Source: UBA1189 sp045612925 (GTDB lineage: Bacteria > Bacteroidota > Bacteroidia > Bacteroidales > Bacteroidaceae). From it: a stretch of 64,000 bases of DNA. Made by a program: the position numbers and the translations under genes. Positions 1-8,739 of this stretch are shown in pieces (the stretch's first letter is position 1; the number at the start of each line of letters is the position of its first letter). Where the stretch lies: assembly GCA_045612925.1 (NCBI GenBank), contig JAZKZX010000054.1, positions 57,559-121,558 of the forward strand. The letters are read 5' to 3'. The notes under the pieces were generated by a model. That model saw nothing but the letters and a program-made list of their open reading frames with translations. It was not told the origin of the DNA and searched no databases.

Positions 1-775
1 TGCGTGAGAGTGTAGTGATATGTTTGATCTGCGTATGCAATGTTACGTCCAAGTAGTGAAGCACGGCGCCTGACGCCACAATACCATTGCGAAGATGGTC
101 AATGCCGAATCCTTTGAGGTTTTTTACTTGGAAATGCTTGACGAGTTTCTCCCGGGCGAAAGACTCTGTAAATGCCCAATCGTCAAGTTCGAAAGTGCAA
201 TATTTGCTGCCAAAGTTCCCTTCAAACTGACTGCGCATTCCATGTTGGAAGAGCACCTCTTTAGGTGCAAAGTTGACGAGCAACTTATCGATATAGTCGA
301 ATGGCCCTTCGGCAGTGAGAAATTCTCCTGTAGAGATATCAAGGAATGAGACACCACAAGCACCCTTGCCGAAGTGTACGGCTGCGAGAAAGTTATTCTC
401 TTTGTAATTGAGTACATTCTCATTGATCGATACACCAGGAGTCACCAGTTCAGTGATACCGCGCTTGACGAGTTTTTTCGTCATCTTGGGGTCTTCCAAC
501 TGGTCGCAGATGGCTACTCTACGCCCAGCACGTACCAATTTAGGGAGATAAGTATCAAGGGCATGAAAGGGGAATCCTGCCATCTCAAGGTGTTTGTCCT
601 TTCCATTGGCACGTTTAGTAAGCGTAATACCTAATATATCACTGGCTACAATGGCATCGGTAGAGTATGTTTCGTAGAAGTCTCCACATCGAAACAACAA
701 AATGGCATCGGGGTGCTTACCCTTAAGTTCCATGAACTGCTTCATCATTGGGGTCATCACTATATCTTCTGCCAT
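1..775 (-). CDS. mutS: DNA mismatch repair protein MutS, N-terminal 258 codons (runs off left edge)
   Basis: Mismatch-recognition ATPase of the MutS/MutL repair pathway. Reading the complement from ATG at 775 gives MAEDIVMTPMMKQFMELKGK, then FRCGDFYETY, the domain I mismatch-binding block whose Phe-x-Glu wedge (F-Y-E) is present. The frame stays open to base 1, so the connector, core, ATPase and dimerisation domains lie outside the window. Only one plausible start exists, 34 bases downstream of a consensus Bacteroidota promoter. Its partner mutL is 39 kb away in this window, so the two are not co-transcribed. Identification is strong; completeness of the gene cannot be judged. Confidence 0.95.
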   Translation of the reverse strand, partial: MAEDIVMTPMMKQFMELKGKHPDAILLFRCGDFYETYSTDAIVASDILGITLTKRANGKDKHLEMAGFPFHALDTYLPKLVRAGRRVAICDQLEDPKMTKKLVKRGITELVTPGVSINENVLNYKENNFLAAVHFGKGACGVSFLDISTGEFLTAEGPFDYIDKLLVNFAPKEVLFQHGMRSQFEGNFGSKYCTFELDDWAFTESFAREKLVKHFQVKNLKGFGIDHLRNGIVASGAVLHYLDVTLHTQIKHITTLSR

Positions 776-809
776 ATACTTGTCTTTTTATTGTGTTAAA
801 TATTCAGAG

Positions 810-841
810 CAAAGGTACAAATAAACAAGCAGATGACCAAA
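810..841 (-). promoter_or_regulatory. mutS promoter, Bacteroidota type
   Basis: On the complement, TTTG (841-838), 20-base spacer, TACCTTTG (817-810). This is a full match to the TTTG-N19/21-TAnnTTTG consensus. The -33 element lies inside the 5' arm of the terminator hairpin of the neighbouring metalloprotease gene. Confidence 0.75.
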
Positions 842-883
842 ATAAAAGGGGGCACATGCTTGCGCCCCCTTTTATTTTGATCA
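834..883 (-). terminator. Terminator of the M60 protease gene (near-symmetrical)
   Basis: A stem of about 20 bp (839-853 with 864-878 perfect; one mismatch in the outer extension) closes a short loop. The complement reads CCCCCTTTTATTTT after the stem, a U-rich tail suited to stopping the minus-strand protease transcript. The opposite strand has a similar tail, so it could work in both directions. Confidence 0.8.
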
Positions 884-894
884 TTGTAATCAGA

Positions 895-3800
895 TTAGAG
901 TGAGATCTTTATGCTATGTTCTCCTATTCTTACGATAGCTGTACCTCTCTTTACCAATCCTGCCTCAATGATAGCAGTGCTATCTGCTGCAGTGAATGTG
1001 GTGATCAGTCGGCCTGTGATGTCGTATATGCTAACTACGGTACCCTTGGCAAGGCCTTCGATGACGATAGCGCCATTTCTTCCTTGTATAGACAATGTAG
1101 CAGCATCTATGGTGAAGATACCTGATTCGCTCTCTACAGTGACCTCACATTTAGCAGTCAATCCGCTGCCATCATTAGCTGTTGCAGTAATTGTTGCCTT
1201 ACCTGCTGCTACTGCTGTAACTGTACCATTTTCGTCTACTGTAGCAATGCTCTCATCACTGGTTGTCCAAGTTACAGAGTGGTCAAGAGCCGTTTCAGGT
1301 CTTGTTCTGATGTTCAGTGTCACTGTCTCTCCCTCTTTGAGTTTTGCTGTCTTCTTGGTGATAGTGAGACTGGTGAGCAAGTTCTTCTTAATGGTGAGTT
1401 CGCACACTGCAGTCAGTCCGCTACCATCGTTAGCGATTGCTGTGATTGTCACGACACCATCAGCGATTGCTTTTACCTTACCGTTAGCATCTACCGTAGC
1501 AATGCTCTCATCGCTGCTAGTCCAAGTTACAGAACGATCAACGGCAAACATAGGAGCAACCTCTACTGTCAGTACGATAGAGTCTCCTACCAAAAGTTCG
1601 GTGTCCTCAGGTATGTTGATTGTCAGATTGGCAAGAGTGGGGTTGACAGTACGGATACGCTGTAGTTTCCATGTGACATGCGTCTCTGTACCTACTTCGA
1701 TGAGTTCGGTAGCCTCACCCATCTTCATTCCCCATGCTCCTTCCTCGTCTGATATGATCAGTGCTTTCTTCTGCTCATCGAGCGTAATGGTGAATTCAGG
1801 AGCTATTTCGGCCTCTTTGTCAATGTAGAGTTTGTTGCCATCCTTGGTAACAGGCATTCCTGTACCACCATTGTACATAGTGTATTTGTCCTCTTGGCTA
1901 CCCTGCTTGAAGTAGAAACAATAGTTGTAGTCATTGGGGTCGTTGCTCATATCTGTTGCAATACGACCCTTATCGCTCGATTTGGGCAGATAGCTATAAG
2001 CATACTCTCCGTTTTCGGCGCGCACCAGATAGTAGAGTGTGATCAACTCGTTTGTACTTGCTTCTGGGAGTGTAAGAAGGTCGTCAACCAGTTGGATAAT
2101 CCATTTAGCGCCGCTATTCGCTTGATTGCCTACATACACTGTTCCGCTTGAATTGTACAAGCGAAGTTTCTCGTCGCTCTTTGCTTGGATGTACATTTCG
2201 CCAGGGGTTTCAGCAGATCCTACAGAGACTACTAAAGCTTGTTCGATATCTGTCGTTTTTGCCTCTATGCGAGTGCCTACGATTGATGAAATATACATTC
2301 CTGTCTCACGCAACTGCATGTAATATGTGCCTTCGGTTTCTGCTTTCACAAAGCGCCACTGCATCTTCTCAGGTACTGCTTCTTCTTTATTTTCTGCTGT
2401 TCTCAGACCTGAATTGGCATTAACCAAGTAATTTGCAGAACCATTGATGATTGCATAGAAGTTGCTCGGTGTGAGGGGTACACGTACAGAACTGTTGCTT
2501 TCGATGCAGGCATTTGCAGAATCCAACTTTAGGTACCACTCTCCGTAGTTGTTCTCATCTGCCTTTTCAAGTGCTAAGATTCTGTCAACTTCTGCCACGA
2601 GAGCCTCATAGTCGACAATAGAGTCGGGATTCAAGTAACCTACCTTAGTGCCAGTATCATCTTTTCTCTCAAGATACTTCTTTGCCATATATTGAGCAGA
2701 TTGCAATTTCTCGTATTGCTCATCGGTACTGCTTGATAGTATGCTGCTTACAACGGGGACATCTGCTGTCGTAGCTGCTACTGCATAGAGGGTTGCTTCA
2801 CGAGAGCGCAACATATTCTTAACATCTTTGTTGATGCTAAAGCTATGGTTGTTAGAGAATGCTTGTATCTCACCTTCTTTATTGTAGATGGCAAAACCTA
2901 CAGCACCCTTACCGCCTTTAATGGTGAGTTTGAAGTCATCCAATGTGTATACATACTTTTCTGTAATAGGTGTGCCTTTGAGGTAGTCGACATAACAACC
3001 GACTTCGCCATTCTCACCATTCTTCGTTACATCACCATCCCAGAACTCGCGAGGTGTTTTACCATCATGGCTATAGGTGATGTCAGGTGTACAGTCGTTG
3101 ATGAAGAGCACCTTATTATTAACGGGGTAGTTCTTAGCCTTCACTTCGGCAATGGCCTTGTCGATCTCCTGTTGTGTGGTGTAGTATTTAGAGTTGGTGT
3201 AGTCGCCTTGGAACACGCCATCAACAGGAACGAAGCAGCCATATGCACGGAAGAATTCGGTCAAGTCCTCCTGGGCAGCCTCGCAGCAGAGTTGGTAGAA
3301 GTGGAGGTATGAACGATAACCATTGGTAAGTTGGAATCCAACATTCTCCATTACACCCTTGTCGTTGGGACGCATTTCGCTGTCGCTACCATAGCTGCGC
3401 TCCATGGGCTTTCTACGGATTAACTCAAACAGACGGGGGAAGAACTGGGTGTTGTTACCTGCACGGTGGTAATAGAGCCACAAGCGATAGTAGCGCTGTG
3501 TGAGTACCCAGATGTTGTTGCTAAGGAGATAGCCTCCACTTTTGAAGTTGTCGTACACATGTGCAAGGTTACCCTCGGTGCCATTTACGCGTGATGTACC
3601 CATGCCCATATACCATGCTGCGATGTTGGCAAAGGTGTTGTTGGTAACCTCCATCTCACCATTGAGGGTATAGAGTGCTTGGTGCTGGTGACCAATCTCG
3701 TGGGCAGGTCCCCATGCGGGGCCAGCTTCAGTGGCAATGGCGGTCAAGATGCTTGGGGTGGTGTTGATGTGGTAACCTGAGTGGTCCCAGCTACCATACA

Positions 3801-5469
3801 TGTAACCTGTACGTGTACCGAAGGCTACACCGCGGTGGTTGTAGTATTCACCATAGTCACCATCGCGATCCTTAATGCTGTCGCAGAAGGCGAATAATGC
3901 ATCGTCATAGTTGTAGATTTCAGCGGGATTCTCCCAGTTGCCGTCCAAGCGGGGGAAGAGTTTGTTCATTGAGTCTACATCGGCTTTGCTAGCTACACCG
4001 AGAGACATTTTTTCGGCGAGGAAGATGCGGTCCCATGCCTCAACGATAGCGTTGATGCGCTGGTTGGGTGCAGTGAATGCAGGGCTGTTGGGCATCTCGG
4101 CGGGTAGCTCTTCGGGGAAGAGTGCTGCCAATCCTCTGTGGCTCCAATATTTCTCATCTTTCTCATCCCAATGGTCAACGACATCGTTGAGCTCAAACTG
4201 GAGCACCTCGTAGCGACCAAGAATGGTGATGTTCTCTAAGTTGGCGCGCTCCTCGTAGTATACCCAGTCGTCATCATTGTCGGGAGTATAGAGAGCATCG
4301 CCCGCAACATTGTAATAACCATTGATATAACCACCCTCTACGCGTATCTTGAGGTCTTTGTAGTCACTCAACTTGTGGGCAAATTTTCGGGCTTCCTTGT
4401 CATAGGTGTGTACAAGGTAGTTAATGTAGAGTGCGCTACCATCGCTACCGAAGGGGACAATGTTCAAACCCTGCTTCAGACGTACACCATTAGGATATCC
4501 ATTATTGTAATTGGACATCTTAGAGTGTCCTACAATCCATGTAGCCCACAATTCAGCACCCTCTTCGATGGAATCTGACACCATGATATATAGCTCTTCG
4601 CGCTTGTTGGCATAGAGACCAGTGGGGTTATCCATGTTGGTGTGTCCCTGGTGTCCAATCCACTCGGTGATTTCACCTGCGATACTATGAGGCTCGATCA
4701 TCTGTACGCGGAACTTCTTGGCATAGTCGCTGCTCCAACCCTTCTTGTCTGCCTTCTCATTAGGTTCGGCCCAATCGCCAGTCTTGGTCTTGACTGCCAT
4801 TTCTACCAATGTCTGGGGCAGTTCGCCAGTCAAGGTTTTTCTAATATCCTCAGCGGTCATAGCAGCGTATGTTTCGCTCAGCACAGTGCATGCTTTGTCG
4901 GCAAAGACCTCGTCCAACACTGCTTGATAGCCATCCAGTTTGTCGCCACCTGTGAGACGCTCGTATTCAGCACGTGCTGCTGTGATATCCTCATCGGTGA
5001 GGTCTACCTTTACGAATCTCCATTGTGAGGGTTCGCAATCAACCCATCTTACAACGCTGCCGTTGGCTCCTTTGCTGTGCAGACCTTGCTGACCAAGTGT
5101 AGAATCCCAGATGTTGTAAGCATTTTCATTGCCTGCAGCTACGATGTTGAAGGTCTTGGCTGCAGCATCTGTCCAGTAAGAAACCTCAGTGCCGGTGTTA
5201 CCAGTTTGGATGTAAGCGCCAGTGAATACATTTTTTAAACTATATCCGCTGCCGGACTTTTCTAAAATCCACAACTGCTCGTAGTCATCTTTGTCTCCGA
5301 TAGTGGATGTACACTGTAGGTTGTGACCTAAGAAATCTTCCATCAATGCAGCATTATAGCCCACATTGATGATTTGGAAAATGCCCTCTGAAGGTGCTAC
5401 ATACTGTTGTGCACGCAAACCAAAGATGGTGAGGACAAACAAAACAAAAAGGTTAAGTTTTCTCTTCAT
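895..5469 (-). CDS. Secreted M60-like (enhancin-type) zinc metalloprotease with two Ig-like repeats and a C-terminal sorting-type domain
   Basis: 1524 residues with an N-terminal signal peptide (MKRKLNLFVLFVLTIFGLRA-Q). The zinc site HEIGH is at residues 590-594, followed by Glu605 in the HExxH-x(8,28)-E pattern of peptidase family M60 (Pfam PF13402), whose known members cleave mucin-type O-glycoproteins. Residues about 25-150 look like a beta-trefoil/carbohydrate-binding region (inference). Two Big_2 Ig-like repeats share VTW(T)(S/T)SDESIATVD at about 1280-1362 and 1365-1445. The last 75 residues (SIYDITGRLITTF near the middle) resemble a type IX secretion/sorting domain. It is monocistronic, with its own -7 element upstream and terminator downstream. 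Likely role: extracellular or surface attack on host glycoproteins; the substrate cannot be read from sequence. Confidence 0.85.
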   Translation of the reverse strand: MKRKLNLFVLFVLTIFGLRAQQYVAPSEGIFQIINVGYNAALMEDFLGHNLQCTSTIGDKDDYEQLWILEKSGSGYSLKNVFTGAYIQTGNTGTEVSYWTDAAAKTFNIVAAGNENAYNIWDSTLGQQGLHSKGANGSVVRWVDCEPSQWRFVKVDLTDEDITAARAEYERLTGGDKLDGYQAVLDEVFADKACTVLSETYAAMTAEDIRKTLTGELPQTLVEMAVKTKTGDWAEPNEKADKKGWSSDYAKKFRVQMIEPHSIAGEITEWIGHQGHTNMDNPTGLYANKREELYIMVSDSIEEGAELWATWIVGHSKMSNYNNGYPNGVRLKQGLNIVPFGSDGSALYINYLVHTYDKEARKFAHKLSDYKDLKIRVEGGYINGYYNVAGDALYTPDNDDDWVYYEERANLENITILGRYEVLQFELNDVVDHWDEKDEKYWSHRGLAALFPEELPAEMPNSPAFTAPNQRINAIVEAWDRIFLAEKMSLGVASKADVDSMNKLFPRLDGNWENPAEIYNYDDALFAFCDSIKDRDGDYGEYYNHRGVAFGTRTGYMYGSWDHSGYHINTTPSILTAIATEAGPAWGPAHEIGHQHQALYTLNGEMEVTNNTFANIAAWYMGMGTSRVNGTEGNLAHVYDNFKSGGYLLSNNIWVLTQRYYRLWLYYHRAGNNTQFFPRLFELIRRKPMERSYGSDSEMRPNDKGVMENVGFQLTNGYRSYLHFYQLCCEAAQEDLTEFFRAYGCFVPVDGVFQGDYTNSKYYTTQQEIDKAIAEVKAKNYPVNNKVLFINDCTPDITYSHDGKTPREFWDGDVTKNGENGEVGCYVDYLKGTPITEKYVYTLDDFKLTIKGGKGAVGFAIYNKEGEIQAFSNNHSFSINKDVKNMLRSREATLYAVAATTADVPVVSSILSSSTDEQYEKLQSAQYMAKKYLERKDDTGTKVGYLNPDSIVDYEALVAEVDRILALEKADENNYGEWYLKLDSANACIESNSSVRVPLTPSNFYAIINGSANYLVNANSGLRTAENKEEAVPEKMQWRFVKAETEGTYYMQLRETGMYISSIVGTRIEAKTTDIEQALVVSVGSAETPGEMYIQAKSDEKLRLYNSSGTVYVGNQANSGAKWIIQLVDDLLTLPEASTNELITLYYLVRAENGEYAYSYLPKSSDKGRIATDMSNDPNDYNYCFYFKQGSQEDKYTMYNGGTGMPVTKDGNKLYIDKEAEIAPEFTITLDEQKKALIISDEEGAWGMKMGEATELIEVGTETHVTWKLQRIRTVNPTLANLTINIPEDTELLVGDSIVLTVEVAPMFAVDRSVTWTSSDESIATVDANGKVKAIADGVVTITAIANDGSGLTAVCELTIKKNLLTSLTITKKTAKLKEGETVTLNIRTRPETALDHSVTWTTSDESIATVDENGTVTAVAAGKATITATANDGSGLTAKCEVTVESESGIFTIDAATLSIQGRNGAIVIEGLAKGTVVSIYDITGRLITTFTAADSTAIIEAGLVKRGTAIVRIGEHSIKISL

Positions 5470-5552
5470 AAGTTTATCATGGATAAATGGTTAGTACTCT
5501 TTTTTAAATCACACTAAAAAAACAAGTAAATACAATAATGCATTTTACGCGA

Positions 5553-5560
5553 CAAAGGTA
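5553..5560 (-). promoter_or_regulatory. -7 element for the M60 protease
   Basis: TACCTTTG on the complement, 83 bases before the start codon. No TTTG is visible 19-21 bases upstream, so only half of the consensus is supported. Confidence 0.5.
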
Positions 5561-5653
5561 GGAAATTTTGTTGTAAATAATAAAAAATTAGTGAAAAAAT
5601 CGCAAAAAAAGAGGTTGTTTTCATATTTAGTTAAAATATTCACTCGCTTTTTG

Positions 5654-5661
5654 TACCTTTG
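5654..5661 (+). promoter_or_regulatory. -7 element for the TPR protein gene
   Basis: TACCTTTG, 27 bases before the ATG at 5689. The -33 region is poor (TTTAG at 5626-5630, spacing 23). The placement rules out the upstream in-frame ATG at 5659 as the translation start, because it would overlap the promoter. Confidence 0.55.
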
Positions 5662-5688
5662 TGGCAAAGTTTTGAATACCAAAGAAAG

Positions 5689-8600
5689 ATGAAGAAAATA
5701 GTAATGATACTACTGGCCAGTGTCGTGCTTCCGATGCAGGCACAATATGTGGGTACGGCACATCGCAATGAAGCGCATATTGAGAAGGTATTGCAAGAGT
5801 CTCAGTTGCTCTATGATGAGCATTGCTATGGTATGGCAGAGGAGTTACTGGTTAAGGTGAAATATGGAGAGCTTACCTTAGCGCAGCAACATGAGGTGTC
5901 GGCATTGCTTGCGCTTATTGCCTATCATCGACATCCTCAAACAGCAGCCCTCACCATAGAGGAATATCTATTACAATTTCCTGATGCTCCTGAGCAGAAT
6001 CGTATGAGGGCTTTGGCTTTATTGAGCTACTATGCTCAAGGTAATTATGCTCAAGTGATACGTTGTATGCAGGAGGTAGACCCTGATGGACTGAACGATA
6101 AGGAACGTGATGATGTAATCCTGTCATATGCCTTGTCAATGATTAAGGAAGGGCGTTGTGAGGAGGCTGCGGTACAACTGGGAATCTTGAACATTATCAG
6201 TGATAGATATGATGATGTGGTGGTTTTCTATACAGCTTATACTGACTATGCGGGTAAGCGCTATGAGTCTGCCGAAGAGGGGTTCACCAAAATGCTCGAG
6301 GTCCCTGCTTATCATCGTCAGGCTCGTTACTATTTGGCCGAGATCCTGTTGGCGACAAAGGGGTATGCTGAGGCCGAGGCATTGGCTGTTGCCTATCATA
6401 ATGAATATGGCAACGATGAGTATGCTTTGGAAATGACCCGCATTCAAGGTGAGGCTCTCTATGGGCAAGGGCGATATCTGCAGGCTGCGGTAGTGCTAGA
6501 GGATTATTTGGCCGCAGCAGATAGCCCTAAGCGCGAGACATTGTACCAGTTAGGTATGTCTCATTTTAATACGGAGGAGCATTTGCGTGCTCCCGAGTTG
6601 TTTGCCATGGTGAGCGATGGCGATGATGCTATAGCGCAGAGTGCACAGCTCCATGCAGGTTTGTCGTACCTTGCTCTTGGTGATAAGAATAAGGCTCGTC
6701 TTTGTTTTGAGCAGGCTGCTTCGATGACTGCTGTACCCGAACTCCGCGAGCGGGCTATGTATAACCACACGGTGTGTATGTACGAGACCTCCTATGTAGG
6801 ATTCGGTGAATCGGTGGCTATTCTCGAGCGTTTCCTCAATGAGTTCCCGCAATCGGCGTATACCGATCGTGTAAATAGTTATCTTGTGGAAACTTATATG
6901 AATACCAAGAATTATGATGCAGCTCTGCAGTCGATAAATAAAATACAGCAACCCAGCAGGACTATACTGAAGGCAAAGCAGCAACTGCTCTATAAAGCAG
7001 GTACCGAAGCGTTTGCTGGCGGCGAATTTGATAAAGCGTTTGCTAAGCTCAATGAGTCGCTCAAAGTGGGCGATTATGACCGCCAGATAGCTGCCGATGC
7101 TATGTTCTGGCGTGGAGAAATCTATTCTCGCCGAGGAAACTATCGGCAAGCCTCGCGTGATTATGCTCAATACCTCAGTCTCACGGGTGAGCGCAAATAC
7201 CGCACTTTTGGACTTGCGCTCTACGGATTGGGCTATGCGTATTTCATGCAAGAGAACTACCAAGAAGCATTCAAGCAATTCAACAAGTTCGTCGAGTCTT
7301 ATCCCGTATCTTCAAGGGCTATCGACAAGGCTACCACTGCCGATGCCTACATGCGTATCGGTGACTGTTACTTCCATTCGCGTAAGTACACAGCTGCAGA
7401 GGAATCATACAATAAGGCTATTGCCACCGATCCTTCGCAAGCTGATTATGCCGTTTATCAGAAGGCTTTTGCTCAGGGACTTACCGGGCGATACGAAGAT
7501 AAGATTGGTACGCTCACCTATCTTACTGAAACCTATCCTGAATCGAGCTATATCGATGATGCTCTTTATGAAAAGGGACGTGCCTACGTGCAACTCGAGA
7601 ATAGCACGCAAGCCATTTCTGCCTTTGAACAACTTACTGAACAGTTCCCTCAAAGCCAATATGCACCTGTTGCTGGTAACGAGATAGCGCTCATTCATTA
7701 CCAGTGTGGCCGTATACGGGCAGCGATCCAATCATACAAGGCAGTCATCACCCACTATCCCAATAGCGAGCAAGCCAAGGTGGCGATGCGAGATCTCAAG
7801 AATCTTTATGTCGAGGAGAATATGGTAGATAGTTATGTCGAGTTTGCCTCAAAGGCCGAGGGCATGGTGGCAGTGAATGTCAACGAGCACGACTCGCTCA
7901 GCTACAAGGCTGCCGAGATGGCGTATGCGCGTGGCGACGAAAAGGCTGCCACTGAGGGCTTCACCAAATATTTGGGTCAGTTTCCTGTAGGAGCCTACAC
8001 CACTGACGCACAGTACTACTTGGGATGTATCTACTACAAGGCCAATAACTATAGCCAAGCCAAGACATGTCTTTCGCAAGTCACCGCCCGTCGTAGCAGC
8101 AAGTACTGCGAAGAGGCCATGCGCATGCTGGCTGACTTGGCCTACAATAATCAAGACTATAGTATGGCCATCGAGGTTTATGGAAGCCTTATCGAGATTA
8201 CAGGCAACACAACCTCCAAGTTGAATGCTCAGGTAAATCGTTTGCGATCGGCATGGGAGTTGTCAAATCATGAGTTGATTATCCAGGAGAGCGCTCCGGT
8301 GCTTGCCAATAGTAAGCTGACCCCCGAGGTGGCTATTGAGTTGCGTTACTATCGCGCCAAGTCTTATCTTGTCCAGGGAAAAGACGAGAAAGCTATCGAG
8401 GATCTGCTCATCTTGGCCAAGGATACGCGCAATGCATATGGTGCAGAGAGTAAGTATCAGTTGGCCCAGATTTACTATAATATCAAGCAATACGACAATG
8501 CAGAGAAGGAGGTGCTCGACTATATCAATGTGAGCACGCCCCACAGCTATTGGTTGGCGCGAAGCTTCGTGTTGTTGGCCGATGTGTATACCAAGAACGA

Positions 8601-8721
8601 AAAATATATTGAGGCCAAGCAATACCTCATCTCCTTGCGACAGAGTTATAAGGCAAACGATGACATCGCTTCGATGATTGAGAGCCGCTTGAAGACCTTG
8701 GAGAGCATGATGAATTACTAA
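5689..8721 (+). CDS. Large exported tetratricopeptide-repeat protein
   Basis: 1010 residues from ATG 5689 (MKKIVMILLASVVLPMQA-Q, a clear signal peptide). The rest is an almost continuous array of TPR-like helix pairs with recurring patterns such as ALYxxGxAYxxxxxYxxAxxxFxxFxxxYP. This favours a periplasmic or outer-membrane-associated scaffold, in the style of YbgF/BamD TPR arrays. It lies 18 bases ahead of an outer-membrane barrel gene, so the two are probably one transcript and may act together. No enzymatic motif was seen, and the precise function is unknown. Confidence 0.85.
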   Translation: MKKIVMILLASVVLPMQAQYVGTAHRNEAHIEKVLQESQLLYDEHCYGMAEELLVKVKYGELTLAQQHEVSALLALIAYHRHPQTAALTIEEYLLQFPDAPEQNRMRALALLSYYAQGNYAQVIRCMQEVDPDGLNDKERDDVILSYALSMIKEGRCEEAAVQLGILNIISDRYDDVVVFYTAYTDYAGKRYESAEEGFTKMLEVPAYHRQARYYLAEILLATKGYAEAEALAVAYHNEYGNDEYALEMTRIQGEALYGQGRYLQAAVVLEDYLAAADSPKRETLYQLGMSHFNTEEHLRAPELFAMVSDGDDAIAQSAQLHAGLSYLALGDKNKARLCFEQAASMTAVPELRERAMYNHTVCMYETSYVGFGESVAILERFLNEFPQSAYTDRVNSYLVETYMNTKNYDAALQSINKIQQPSRTILKAKQQLLYKAGTEAFAGGEFDKAFAKLNESLKVGDYDRQIAADAMFWRGEIYSRRGNYRQASRDYAQYLSLTGERKYRTFGLALYGLGYAYFMQENYQEAFKQFNKFVESYPVSSRAIDKATTADAYMRIGDCYFHSRKYTAAEESYNKAIATDPSQADYAVYQKAFAQGLTGRYEDKIGTLTYLTETYPESSYIDDALYEKGRAYVQLENSTQAISAFEQLTEQFPQSQYAPVAGNEIALIHYQCGRIRAAIQSYKAVITHYPNSEQAKVAMRDLKNLYVEENMVDSYVEFASKAEGMVAVNVNEHDSLSYKAAEMAYARGDEKAATEGFTKYLGQFPVGAYTTDAQYYLGCIYYKANNYSQAKTCLSQVTARRSSKYCEEAMRMLADLAYNNQDYSMAIEVYGSLIEITGNTTSKLNAQVNRLRSAWELSNHELIIQESAPVLANSKLTPEVAIELRYYRAKSYLVQGKDEKAIEDLLILAKDTRNAYGAESKYQLAQIYYNIKQYDNAEKEVLDYINVSTPHSYWLARSFVLLADVYTKNEKYIEAKQYLISLRQSYKANDDIASMIESRLKTLESMMNY

Positions 8722-8739
8722 TCGAAAAAACGAGAAACG

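Noticed and set aside
911..1828. Long plus-strand open frame opposite the M60 protease gene
   Set aside because: It is the mirror of the Big_2 repeats; the minus-strand reading has clear domains, signal peptide and terminator.
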